NCBI GenBank assembly: GCA_946494435.1
Contig: CAMMBO010000029.1
Location: 1-10,955, forward strand
Length of the DNA: 10,955 bases
Reading direction: 5' to 3'
From: an uncultured Mycoplasmatota bacterium
GTDB lineage: Bacteria; Bacillota_I; Bacilli_A; RF39; UBA660
The notes below the pieces were generated by a model. The model searched no databases, was not told the DNA's origin, and was given only the letters and a program-made list of their open reading frames with translations. Shown here in pieces: positions 1 through 5,779 of the stretch. The translations under genes and the position numbers were made by a program. Positions within the stretch are counted from its first letter, which is position 1. Each line of letters begins with the position of its first letter.

Positions 1-57
1 GAACCTAGGACCCCTTGATTAACAGTCAAGTGCTCTAACCAACTGAGCTATTGAGGC
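1..57 (-). tRNA. tRNA-Asn (GTT), 3' end cut by window edge
   Basis: Read on the minus strand from 57 down. The 7-base acceptor strand (57-51) is followed by TA and a GCTC/GAGC D-arm. The anticodon arm is a CTTGA/TCAAG stem with anticodon GTT (complement of 21-23), giving Asn. The T arm begins before the window edge; the rest of the T arm, the acceptor 3' strand and any CCA lie outside. It lies 13 bases downstream of tRNA-Ile and is probably cotranscribed with it. Confidence 0.93.
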
Positions 58-70
58 ATATCTAATTAAA

Positions 71-147
71 TGGTGGGCCTGACAGGACTTGAACCTGTGA
101 CCCCTTGCTTATCAAGCAAGTGCTCTAACCGACTGAGCTACAGGCCC
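71..147 (-). tRNA. tRNA-Ile (GAT)
   Basis: Complete cloverleaf on the minus strand, 77 bases including an encoded CCA (71-73). The acceptor stem pairs GGGCCTG with CAGGCCC and the discriminator base is A. The D-arm is GCTC/GAGC. The anticodon stem CTTGC/GCAAG holds loop TTGATAA with anticodon GAT. The T stem ACAGG/CCTGT encloses TTCAAGT. It is the first gene of a minus-strand tRNA unit that continues into tRNA-Asn and beyond the window. Confidence 0.97.
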
Positions 148-166
148 GGATTGATAGCACATTTAC

Positions 167-195
167 ATTCTACACTAAACTAGAAAGAAATGCAA
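167..195 (-). promoter_or_regulatory. Promoter of the tRNA-Ile/tRNA-Asn unit
   Basis: On the minus strand a TTGCAT -35 box (complement of 190-195) is separated by exactly 17 bases from a TAGAAT -10 box (complement of 167-172). Each matches the sigma-A consensus in five of six positions. The -10 lies about 20 bases before the tRNA-Ile 5' end, which leaves a short leader for 5' processing. Confidence 0.75.
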
Positions 196-264
196 GCTTT
201 TTTTGCTTTTTTTCTTCAAGCAATATTAGAATAGCAAATAACTTTTATTAAATCAAGTGTTTTT

Positions 265-293
265 TTGAAAAATTTCATATAAATTTCACAAAT
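265..293 (+). promoter_or_regulatory. Candidate promoter of the sulfotransferase-like gene
   Basis: TTGAAA (265-270) lies 17 bases before ACAAAT (288-293), about 33 bases upstream of the gene start. The -35 is good (five of six) but the -10 is poor (four of six). This is the best pair I find in the 178-base gap, which otherwise holds only the minus-strand tRNA promoter and T-rich sequence. Confidence 0.35.
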
Positions 294-325
294 ACCAGAT
301 AGATTATTAACTAGGAGGAGAGAAT

Positions 326-1984
326 GTGAAAAAAATAGGACAATTTTTTAAGAAACATTGGAAGAAGTTTTTACTAGCTATCATTATTATAGCCATAATA
401 GCAGGAATTATTTATCTAAGTTTTAGAGCCTATGATAGATATCAAAAAAATCTATTAACAGACCCAGCTTGGATAAGAGAAAATGTGGAGTTAGTAAAAA
501 ATGATGAAGGAGTGTATGAAGTAAAGAAAGATGAAGATATTTCTATTTTTAGTGAAGATTATCAAAATATAATCGAAGAGAAAATTGATGCTTTAAAGGA
601 CTCTGCAGATTATACTTTAGAAAATCCCTTACTAATTCATAATCCATATGGTACAGGAGCACTTTCTTACTACTTATATTATACTGATAGTGATAAGACT
701 CTTGACTATAAAATTGAAACAGAAGGATATAGTGATTTTGAAAAGGAAATATCTCATAAAGATAGTAATGAATATCAATTAATTGGTTTTGTTCCAGGAG
801 AAGTTAATACTTTAACATTAAAAAGTGGTGACGAGGAACATGAATTTACTATTACAACTCCAAAATCTACTGCCGAGATTGATAATCAACTAGAAATAGT
901 AGATGGAGATAGTGAAGAGGAATTAACAGATGGTCTATATGCAGTCTTAGGTCATGATAAAAACTATAACTCTAATATTTATCTATATGATAATGAAGGA
1001 GTACTAAGAGAAGAGTTTGTTTTAGATAGTTATAGAGCAGACCGTATTATCTTTGATGACGACTATATGTATTATGCTTATAATAAGAAAGGTATAGTTA
1101 AAGTAAATGACTTAGGTAAAATAGAAAAATTCTATGACTTAGGTAATTATACAATGCATCATGATATGGTATATGATGAAGATAATAACCGTTTTGTAAT
1201 ATTAGTTAATGAAGATGATACTGATACCATTGAAGATATTGTTATTACCCTTGACCTTGATACAGGTAAAGTTAAAAAGATGCTTGATATGAAAGACCTA
1301 TTACCAGAGTTTTACTTAAATGCTGTTAAACCAGAAGGTAAAAATACTTATGGTGGTTATGAGTTAGACTGGATTCATATGAATAGTTTATCTTTAATAG
1401 GTGATAATGATATTGTCTTAAGTTCAAGAGAGTTAAGTACTATAATCTATATTAGTAATGCTTATACTGACCCTAGTGTTAAATACTTATTAACAGATGA
1501 ATCAGTAACAGAAGATACTTCATATGGAGATTTATTATATGAAAAAGTAGGAGACTTTGTATCTCAAGCAGGACAACATAGTATTACTTACTATAAAGAT
1601 GAGACTCTTGACGATGGAGAATATTACTTATATATGTTTAACAACAATTACCAAGGTGCTAGAACAAGACCTAACTTTGATTGGTCTAATTATCCTGGTA
1701 CTGGTACTTATAACGAGGGAGAAACATCATACTTCTATCAATATAAAGTTAATGAAAATGATAAGACTTATGAATTAGTTAAGAGTTTTGAAATACCATA
1801 CTCAAGCATAGTAAGTGATGTTGAAATATTAGATGATGATGGCAATATCGTTGTAGGTAGTGGTAAAGATAACTCCTTTGGTGAATATGATAACGATGGT
1901 AATTTAATTAGACAATTTAATTACAACTCTAAAAAATATGCTTATCGTGTCTTTAAATATGAATTTAATAATTTATTTGATTAA
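326..1984 (+). CDS. Membrane-anchored arylsulfate sulfotransferase-family protein
   Basis: Enzymes of this family move sulfate between phenolic compounds without PAPS, through a sulfo-histidine intermediate. Residues 1-14 are basic and 15-33 form one hydrophobic segment, so the rest is predicted to lie outside the cell on an uncleaved anchor. Residues about 45-190 fit the N-terminal beta domain and about 200-545 the propeller. Family-like motifs are HHDM (278-281), DWIHMNS (348-354), SSR (366-368) and GQHS (416-419). By order and spacing, His279, His351, Arg368 and His418 correspond to the active-site His/His/Arg/His of the Escherichia coli enzyme; that alignment was made by eye. The 552-residue length is normal. 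No cysteine is present, although the E. coli enzyme has a disulfide. The start is GTG at 326 behind AGGAGGAG (313-320); the ATG at 324 is followed at once by TGA. The gene stands alone, and the substrate is unknown. Confidence 0.87.
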   Translation: MKKIGQFFKKHWKKFLLAIIIIAIIAGIIYLSFRAYDRYQKNLLTDPAWIRENVELVKNDEGVYEVKKDEDISIFSEDYQNIIEEKIDALKDSADYTLENPLLIHNPYGTGALSYYLYYTDSDKTLDYKIETEGYSDFEKEISHKDSNEYQLIGFVPGEVNTLTLKSGDEEHEFTITTPKSTAEIDNQLEIVDGDSEEELTDGLYAVLGHDKNYNSNIYLYDNEGVLREEFVLDSYRADRIIFDDDYMYYAYNKKGIVKVNDLGKIEKFYDLGNYTMHHDMVYDEDNNRFVILVNEDDTDTIEDIVITLDLDTGKVKKMLDMKDLLPEFYLNAVKPEGKNTYGGYELDWIHMNSLSLIGDNDIVLSSRELSTIIYISNAYTDPSVKYLLTDESVTEDTSYGDLLYEKVGDFVSQAGQHSITYYKDETLDDGEYYLYMFNNNYQGARTRPNFDWSNYPGTGTYNEGETSYFYQYKVNENDKTYELVKSFEIPYSSIVSDVEILDDDGNIVVGSGKDNSFGEYDNDGNLIRQFNYNSKKYAYRVFKYEFNNLFD

Positions 1985-2013
1985 AGTCTAGTGATAGACT
2001 TTTTTCTTTTTTT
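1983..2013 (+). terminator. Terminator of the sulfotransferase-like gene
   Basis: An 8-bp stem AAAGTCTA (1983-1990) and TAGACTTT (1995-2002) closes a GTGA loop and is followed by a T tract broken by one C (to 2013). The left arm begins inside the TAA stop codon (1982-1984). Confidence 0.85.
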
Positions 2014-2024
2014 GTGTTATAATA
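1984..2024 (+). repeat. 41-bp direct repeat, copy 1 (terminator plus promoter)
   Basis: This block is identical base for base to 2601-2641. It contains the hairpin, the T tract and the -10 box of the following gene. Identity stops exactly at both ends (A against T before it, T against C after it). Confidence 0.95.
1995..2023 (+). promoter_or_regulatory. Promoter of the JAMM-domain gene
   Basis: TAGACT (1995-2000) is a four-of-six match to the -35 consensus and lies 17 bases before a perfect TATAAT (2018-2023). The -10 is extended by TGT (2015-2017). The -35 is the right arm of the preceding terminator hairpin. Transcription should start near 2030, and AAGGAGG follows at 2036-2042. Confidence 0.8.
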
Positions 2025-2049
2025 TGGCTACATTTAAGGAGGAAAATCT

Positions 2050-2589
2050 ATGAATATAAATATGTCATTAAAACAATATAATGAATTAATAACTCTTTGC
2101 AAAAGAAATAAAACAGAACAAAGTGGACATATGACTGTGACAGAAATAAATAATGACATTCATATAACTAAAATAGAGTTAAATTCAGAAGATTTAATAA
2201 AAAAAAGAACTAATAAAGAAATAGTATATAGAAAAGAATATTTAGTAAAAGTTCTTTATGAACTCGCATCCTGTGAATCACCAGCTTATATAAGATTCCA
2301 CACTCATCCAAAAGGAAGTTCAAACTTAAGTGGAGAAGATATAGAACTTTTAAAATATGTTCAAAGTCTTTCACAGAGATTAACTCCTAATGATTATGTA
2401 AAAGTAATTGAAGGCATTGTAAATGAGCATGAAATTTCTTTCTATTACTTTAATCCAGAAAGTGATAAATTAATAAGAGTACCTTTATTCGTTGATAATA
2501 TTGAAAAAATACCTATAAGAGAACAGAGTATGACCAAAATAATCAAAAATAGTTTTTTAGAAGGAATGTCAAGAGCAAAGAGAAGATAA
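2050..2589 (+). CDS. Orphan JAB/MPN (JAMM) domain protein, putative zinc isopeptidase/peptidase
   Basis: A 179-residue soluble protein. Residues 84-97 (HTHP through SGED) satisfy the zinc-binding JAMM pattern H-x-H-x7-S-x2-D with His84, His86, Ser94 and Asp97. Glu23, in an EQSG context near the N terminus, is a good candidate for the catalytic glutamate usual in the first strand of this fold. Bacterial members include cysteine desulfurase-linked peptidases, RadC-like proteins and deconjugating enzymes of ubiquitin-like or CBASS systems. None of their usual partners (E1-like, E2-like, ubiquitin-like or cyclase genes) is present here, so the substrate cannot be inferred. There is no signal peptide or membrane segment, so it is probably cytoplasmic. 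ATG 2050 lies 7 bases after AAGGAGG. The gene is a single transcription unit between two identical 41-bp repeats. Confidence 0.8.
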   Translation: MNINMSLKQYNELITLCKRNKTEQSGHMTVTEINNDIHITKIELNSEDLIKKRTNKEIVYRKEYLVKVLYELASCESPAYIRFHTHPKGSSNLSGEDIELLKYVQSLSQRLTPNDYVKVIEGIVNEHEISFYYFNPESDKLIRVPLFVDNIEKIPIREQSMTKIIKNSFLEGMSRAKRR

Positions 2590-2600
2590 TGTTTTAATAT

Positions 2601-2630
2601 AAGTCTAGTGATAGACTTTTTTCTTTTTTT
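2601..2630 (+). terminator. Terminator of the JAMM-domain gene
   Basis: A 7-bp stem AAGTCTA (2601-2607) and TAGACTT (2612-2618) closes a GTGA loop, followed by the same C-interrupted T tract as the copy at 1983. It lies 11 bases after the stop codon. Confidence 0.85.
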
Positions 2631-2640
2631 GTGTTATAAT
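2612..2640 (+). promoter_or_regulatory. Promoter of the 99-residue protein gene
   Basis: TAGACT (2612-2617), a 17-base spacer and TGT-extended TATAAT (2635-2640), as in copy 1. The following leader is short, with AAAGGAGGA at 2652-2660. A longer reading frame starting at GTG 2608 would lie inside this promoter and is not credible. Confidence 0.8.
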
Positions 2641-2670
2641 ACAGTGCAAACAAAGGAGGAATTAGAATTT

Positions 2671-2970
2671 ATGGACTATAAAAATACTTTTTCACCACAA
2701 GCAGCTTCTGAAATGGAAGAAAAATTAGCTAGTGCAGATATTCCAAGAAAATTGAGTGTTAAAGAAAGTTTTGAAAGAAAAATGACGACAGTAACGTCTC
2801 CAAAAGCAGCAATGTTTCCACAAGCAGCTCGTGCAGATAGTCAAAATAAATTGAGAGATAGTGATGAATATTATAGACAAGCTTTAGAAGCATGTGTCGA
2901 TGCAATTATTGCTGCAGAAGAAAAAAGAGGAGCATCAATAAATAGTTCAAGCTATTCTATGAAAAAATAG
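2671..2970 (+). CDS. Small protein of unknown function, alanine-rich
   Basis: I do not recognise this 99-residue protein. ATG 2671 is chosen because AAAGGAGGA lies 10 bases upstream and the promoter -10 ends at 2640. The protein is hydrophilic, with no signal peptide or membrane segment. Its middle (residues about 20-55) is rich in Lys, Ser and Thr. A PQAA motif occurs twice, near residues 9 and 51, and residues about 65-88 look helical (EYYRQALEAC then DAIIAAEE). It is transcribed alone from a strong promoter identical to that of the JAMM gene, and a hairpin terminator follows. The shared promoter suggests similar expression of the two genes but does not prove a joint role. Confidence 0.65.
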   Translation: MDYKNTFSPQAASEMEEKLASADIPRKLSVKESFERKMTTVTSPKAAMFPQAARADSQNKLRDSDEYYRQALEACVDAIIAAEEKRGASINSSSYSMKK

Positions 2971-2980
2971 CTATTTAAAT

Positions 2981-3023
2981 AAAGACATAATATGTTTCAA
3001 TTCATATGATTGTCTTTTTCTTT
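2981..3023 (+). terminator. Terminator after the 99-residue protein gene
   Basis: AAAGACA (2981-2987) pairs with TGTCTTT (3011-3017). A small internal bulge follows, then an inner ATATG/CATAT stem around a loop centred near 2998. The T-rich tail runs to about 3023. Confidence 0.75.
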
Positions 3024-3033
3024 TGCTTAATAA

Positions 3034-3062
3034 TAGACTTTATCAAATTTTTTTGTTAAAAT
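3034..3062 (+). promoter_or_regulatory. Promoter of the pseudouridine synthase/thiolase pair
   Basis: TAGACT (3034-3039), a 17-base spacer and TAAAAT (3057-3062), extended by TGT (3054-3056). The arrangement and -35 sequence match those of the 41-bp modules, but this copy has no hairpin left arm. Confidence 0.75.
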
Positions 3063-3093
3063 ATTACCGTATTTTGAAGGAAGTGTGATATTA

Positions 3094-3945
3094 ATGAAAG
3101 GAAAAGTTTTAGAAAAAGGAGAACTATTAGATACATTATTTATTTTATTTAAGGATTTAAGTAAGAAAAAGATAAAGAATTATCTAAAAGATGGAGGAGT
3201 TCTAGTTAATGGTAAAGTTGTAACCAAGTATAATACAATTGTTAAGAAAAATGATGTTATTGAACTTAGTAAGACTAATAAAACTCATAAGAAAAGTAAT
3301 CTTGATATCATTTATGAAGATGAATATTTCTTTGTAATAAATAAACCTGCAGGTCTATTATCAATAAGTACTACTAAAGAAAAAGAAAAGACCGCCTATC
3401 ACTATGTTAGAGAATTTATTAAAAATAGAAAGAAGAATGATAAAATCTTTGTCTTACATCGTCTTGATAAAGATACATCAGGAGTCTTAGTCTTTGTAAA
3501 AGATAATACTTTAAAAAATCTTCTACAAAATAATTGGGATAAATATGTAAAAACAAGGGAATATATCGCTTTAGTAACAGGTAATGTAAAAGATATAGAT
3601 GACTATACTTGTTATCTAAAAGAAGTAGGACCAGACAAAGTTATTGTTACTAACAAAAAAGAAGGTAAGCTTGCTATTACTTCCATCAAGACAATTAATA
3701 AGAACAATAAATATTCTCTTGTTAAAGTTAATATCAAAACAGGAAGACGTAATCAGATAAGAGTAGTCTTAAATCATTTAGGAAGTCCAATAGTAGGAGA
3801 TAAAAAATATGGAGGTAATAAATCTAATAGATTATATTTACATGCTAGTAAATTAATTATAACTAATCCTCTTAATAATAAAACTTATACTTTTGAAAGT
3901 AGTGTCCCTACATCATTTAAGAAGGTGTTTAAAAATGAAAAGTAA
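3094..3945 (+). CDS. RluA-family RNA pseudouridine synthase
   Basis: Converts specific uridines in rRNA or tRNA to pseudouridine in the cytoplasm; the exact site cannot be read from sequence. Residues about 1-60 resemble an S4 RNA-binding domain (LKDGGVLVNG). The catalytic domain follows, with INKPAG (82-87) and the signature HRLDKDTSG (122-130), where Asp125 is the nucleophile. KTREY and GRRNQIR with a later VGDKKYGG are also typical. At 283 residues it is close to the family norm. ATG 3094 is preferred (GAAGGAAG ends 10 bases before it); GTG 3085 in the same frame has the binding site too close. The stop overlaps the next gene by 11 bases, so the two are cotranscribed and probably translationally coupled. 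Confidence 0.92.
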   Translation: MKGKVLEKGELLDTLFILFKDLSKKKIKNYLKDGGVLVNGKVVTKYNTIVKKNDVIELSKTNKTHKKSNLDIIYEDEYFFVINKPAGLLSISTTKEKEKTAYHYVREFIKNRKKNDKIFVLHRLDKDTSGVLVFVKDNTLKNLLQNNWDKYVKTREYIALVTGNVKDIDDYTCYLKEVGPDKVIVTNKKEGKLAITSIKTINKNNKYSLVKVNIKTGRRNQIRVVLNHLGSPIVGDKKYGGNKSNRLYLHASKLIITNPLNNKTYTFESSVPTSFKKVFKNEK

Positions 3946-4750
3946 AGACCAAGTAGAACATAGTCTTATTACAAAATATCGTAAAGATATCTGGCGTAAG
4001 TTTATGAAAGCGATTAGAGACTATTCTCTTGTAAATGAAAATGACCATATCGCTGTTTGTATCTCTGGAGGAAAAGACTCCGTCTTACTTGCCAAATGTC
4101 TAGAAGAGTTACAAAAACATGGCAAGACTAACTTTAAACTATCATATATCGTTATGAACCCAGGATACAAAGAAGAAACTTTAAAAGTAATAAAAGGTAA
4201 TTTAGAAGCTTTAGGAATTGACTATAAAATATTTAACTCTGATATCTTTGAAGTTGCTAACAAACTAGATAAAGGCCATCCTTGTTATATGTGTGCAAGA
4301 ATGCGAAGAGGTTTTCTTTATAAGACTGCTAAAGATTTAGGATGTAATAAAATTGCCTTAGGACATCACTTTGATGATGTAATAGAAACTATTCTTCTAT
4401 CAATGTTTTATGGAGGAGAGTTTAAAACGATGTTACCTAAATTACATAGCACCAACTTTCCTGGTATGGAACTTATTAGACCTCTTTATCTAGTAAGAGA
4501 AGAATCTATTAAGAGATTCTGGCAATATAATGAGTACACCTTTATAAACTGTGCTTGTAAATTTACAGAAAATAAAGGCACTGAAAGTAATTCAAAACGT
4601 TTAGAAATTAAAAAACTACTTAAGGAGCTTAGAGAAAAAAGTGATGTTATTGATAATAATATCTTCAAAAGCACTGAGAAAGTTAATTTAAAAACCCTTA
4701 TAAGTTATCAAGATGATGGCAAAGTTACTTCCTTTTTAGACCGTTATTAG
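3935..4750 (+). CDS. ttcA: TtcA-like tRNA 2-thiocytidine synthetase (PP-loop ATPase)
   Basis: The TtcA family adenylates cytidine 32 of some tRNAs and replaces the oxygen with sulfur, using an iron-sulfur cluster. The PP-loop is SGGKDS (residues 44-49). CYMCARMRRG (117-126) supplies the first cysteine pair, Cys117 and Cys120. GHHFDDVIET (143-152) and MFYGGEFKTMLPKL (157-170) are strongly TtcA-like. Cys206 and Cys208 lie where the third cluster cysteine is expected, spaced C-x-C rather than C-x-x-C. Length is 271 residues. ATG 3935 has AAGAAGGTG just upstream; in-frame extension to 3893 would lie deep inside the preceding gene. It overlaps the pseudouridine synthase, giving a two-gene RNA-modification operon. 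A different substrate within the TtcA/TilS superfamily remains possible. Confidence 0.82.
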   Translation: MKSKDQVEHSLITKYRKDIWRKFMKAIRDYSLVNENDHIAVCISGGKDSVLLAKCLEELQKHGKTNFKLSYIVMNPGYKEETLKVIKGNLEALGIDYKIFNSDIFEVANKLDKGHPCYMCARMRRGFLYKTAKDLGCNKIALGHHFDDVIETILLSMFYGGEFKTMLPKLHSTNFPGMELIRPLYLVREESIKRFWQYNEYTFINCACKFTENKGTESNSKRLEIKKLLKELREKSDVIDNNIFKSTEKVNLKTLISYQDDGKVTSFLDRY

Positions 4751-4763
4751 GTCTTTTTCTTTA
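4738..4763 (+). terminator. Terminator after the TtcA-like gene
   Basis: AGACC (4738-4742) pairs with GGTCT (4750-4754) around a 7-base loop, then a T-rich tail. The hairpin includes the TAG stop codon (4748-4750). Confidence 0.65.
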
Positions 4764-4797
4764 CATATTTTATAAACCTAAAAAGTTTAGAAAATTA

Positions 4798-4826
4798 TTG
4801 GCTTTATCATTATTATCAAGTATATT
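4798..4826 (+). promoter_or_regulatory. Promoter of the surface-protein gene
   Basis: TTGGCT (4798-4803) lies 17 bases before TATATT (4821-4826). The expected start near 4833 leaves a leader of about 55 bases. Confidence 0.6.
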
Positions 4827-4859
4827 TTATATGAAGGGTAGGCTTGTTTAAAATTAGGG

Positions 4860-4885
4860 CTTATCTTGAGGAAAGGAGGGATAAG
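4860..4885 (+). promoter_or_regulatory. Leader hairpin presenting the ribosome binding site in its loop
   Basis: CTTATC (4860-4865) can pair with GATAAG (4880-4885). The 14-base loop holds AAAGGAGG (4872-4879), the ribosome binding site of the GTG start at 4888. The stem is only six pairs and AT-rich, so any effect on translation is uncertain. Confidence 0.4.
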
Positions 4886-4887
4886 AG

Positions 4888-5115
4888 GTGAGAAGTGTTA
4901 AAAAAGTATTAGGAATGGCTATGGTTAGTCTATTTGCTTTCGTTCCATTTTTAAATGTTTCTGCTTTAACAGAGTACACTTTAAATGACTGGAATACAGA
5001 AGGCTTTGGAAGTGCAACTGCTGTAAGTGATAATATTACTAATATAAAAGGTAATGAAACTGCAACAGGTGGAATGTTCTATGGACCAGTTAGTAAAAAA
5101 GTAATACTAAATTAG
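4888..5115 (+). CDS. 5' fragment of the surface protein: signal peptide and domain start
   Basis: A 75-residue product if no frameshift occurs. It carries the signal peptide (residues 1-26) and about 45 residues of the mature domain before four out-of-frame residues (VILN) and TAG. Without the anchor it would be released. It has the promoter and ribosome binding site of the whole gene. Confidence 0.6.
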   Translation: MRSVKKVLGMAMVSLFAFVPFLNVSALTEYTLNDWNTEGFGSATAVSDNITNIKGNETATGGMFYGPVSKKVILN

Positions 5116-5162
5116 CAGATGGTATTACTGAAGAAGTCTATATTGAACTAAATCAAGATACT

Positions 5163-5720
5163 ATGGCTGATAGAGAACTTTTTGAATTAACTATGTCTTT
5201 AGATGATACTTCAGAAAACTACGTAACAGAAGGAGTTGTAATGACTCAAAAAGTAGGAGATGAATATGTTATAACAGCAGGATGGGCTCCTGAATTTAAA
5301 GCGACTATTACTGAAGATGGTGTCTATACTTATAGATATAGTGCTTCTTTAGATGAAGAAGGTAATACTATTTTTGAATTTACTGTCTTAAAATGGGATG
5401 AAGTAATAGGTTCAACTGGACAAATTAATATGGGAAAAACTGCTGCTGACAATATCAGGTCTATTTGGTTCTGCAACGTTCAAGTTGCAAATGGTATAAA
5501 TGTTTATACAACTCTACCAGAAAAACCATCTGAAGAAATTCCTGTAGAACCAGTAGAACCAACTGAACCTAGTGAAGAAGTTACAACACCTGATAGTGAA
5601 AGTACTATAGAAGAACAAAATCCAGAAACTTCTGATAGTATTATTTTAACTGTTGGTATGTTAGTAACATCACTAACACTAGTAGGCTTTGGTATAAAAG
5701 CATTAAAAAAAAGAGCTTAG
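5163..5720 (+). CDS. 3' fragment of the surface protein: domain, stalk and NPETSD anchor
   Basis: The first ATG in the second frame is 5163, but the frame is open back to 5097 and the residues encoded there (KLADGITEEVYIEL) look like part of the same domain. No ribosome binding site precedes 5163, so independent translation is unlikely. A product starting there would lack a signal peptide. It contains the stalk, the sorting motif and the membrane-spanning tail. Confidence 0.5.
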   Translation: MADRELFELTMSLDDTSENYVTEGVVMTQKVGDEYVITAGWAPEFKATITEDGVYTYRYSASLDEEGNTIFEFTVLKWDEVIGSTGQINMGKTAADNIRSIWFCNVQVANGINVYTTLPEKPSEEIPVEPVEPTEPSEEVTTPDSESTIEEQNPETSDSIILTVGMLVTSLTLVGFGIKALKKRA

Positions 5721-5744
5721 GGTAAGTAAGCTCAAGTAACCTTT

Positions 5745-5779
5745 AGGCGATTAGATTAACTCTAATTGCCTTTTTTTTT
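5745..5779 (+). terminator. Terminator of the surface-protein gene
   Basis: An 11-bp stem, AGGCGATTAGA (5745-5755) with TCTAATTGCCT (5761-5771), includes one G-T pair and closes loop TTAAC. It is followed by nine T residues (5771-5779). The right arm and T tract are also the last codons of the convergent XRE gene. On the minus strand the hairpin has no T tail. Confidence 0.88.

Larger units (their letters stand above)
2601..2641 (+). repeat. 41-bp direct repeat, copy 2 (terminator plus promoter)
   Basis: Identical to 1984-2024, 617 bp downstream in the same orientation. Here the hairpin does not include the stop codon, which ends at 2589. Confidence 0.95.
4888..5720 (+). pseudogene. Sortase-anchored surface protein gene, split by a one-base frameshift
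   Basis: The gene reads as one secreted protein of about 277 residues if one base is added to the A6 tract at 5095-5100. As it stands, frame 1 stops at 5113-5115 and the continuation is in the -1 frame, open from 5097 to 5720. The N terminus is a signal peptide (basic start, hydrophobic core, likely cut after VSA near residue 26). The middle is a beta-rich extracellular domain I do not recognise. A Pro/Glu/Thr stalk follows (about 5515-5615), then the sorting signal NPETSD (5619-5636), a hydrophobic segment and a KKRA tail. Anchoring would need a class-B-like sortase that accepts NPxTS; none is in the window. The start is GTG 4888 behind AAAGGAGG. The break could be decay, phase variation, programmed -1 slippage or an assembly error. 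Confidence 0.8.

Noticed and set aside
193..208. AAGC-T7-GCTT hairpin as a terminator in the 148-325 gap
   Set aside because: Only four base pairs with a 7-base loop, and no gene to terminate on that strand.
324..329. ATG at 324 as the start of the sulfotransferase-like gene
   Set aside because: It is followed immediately by TGA; the GTG at 326 is in the long frame and has good spacing from AGGAGGAG.
1557..1778. A 73-codon plus-strand frame inside the sulfotransferase-like gene
   Set aside because: It lies wholly within a clear gene in another frame, has no ribosome binding site and no protein-like composition.
2050..2970. A CBASS or ubiquitin-like defence operon built around the JAMM protein
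   Set aside because: No cyclase, E1-like, E2-like or effector gene is adjacent, and each gene has its own promoter and terminator.
4486..4674. A 62-codon minus-strand frame inside the TtcA-like gene
   Set aside because: Antisense shadow of a conserved gene, with no start signal or promoter.
4751..4887. A riboswitch or T-box leader before the surface-protein gene
   Set aside because: No conserved aptamer core or terminator/antiterminator pair is visible; only the short hairpin around the ribosome binding site.
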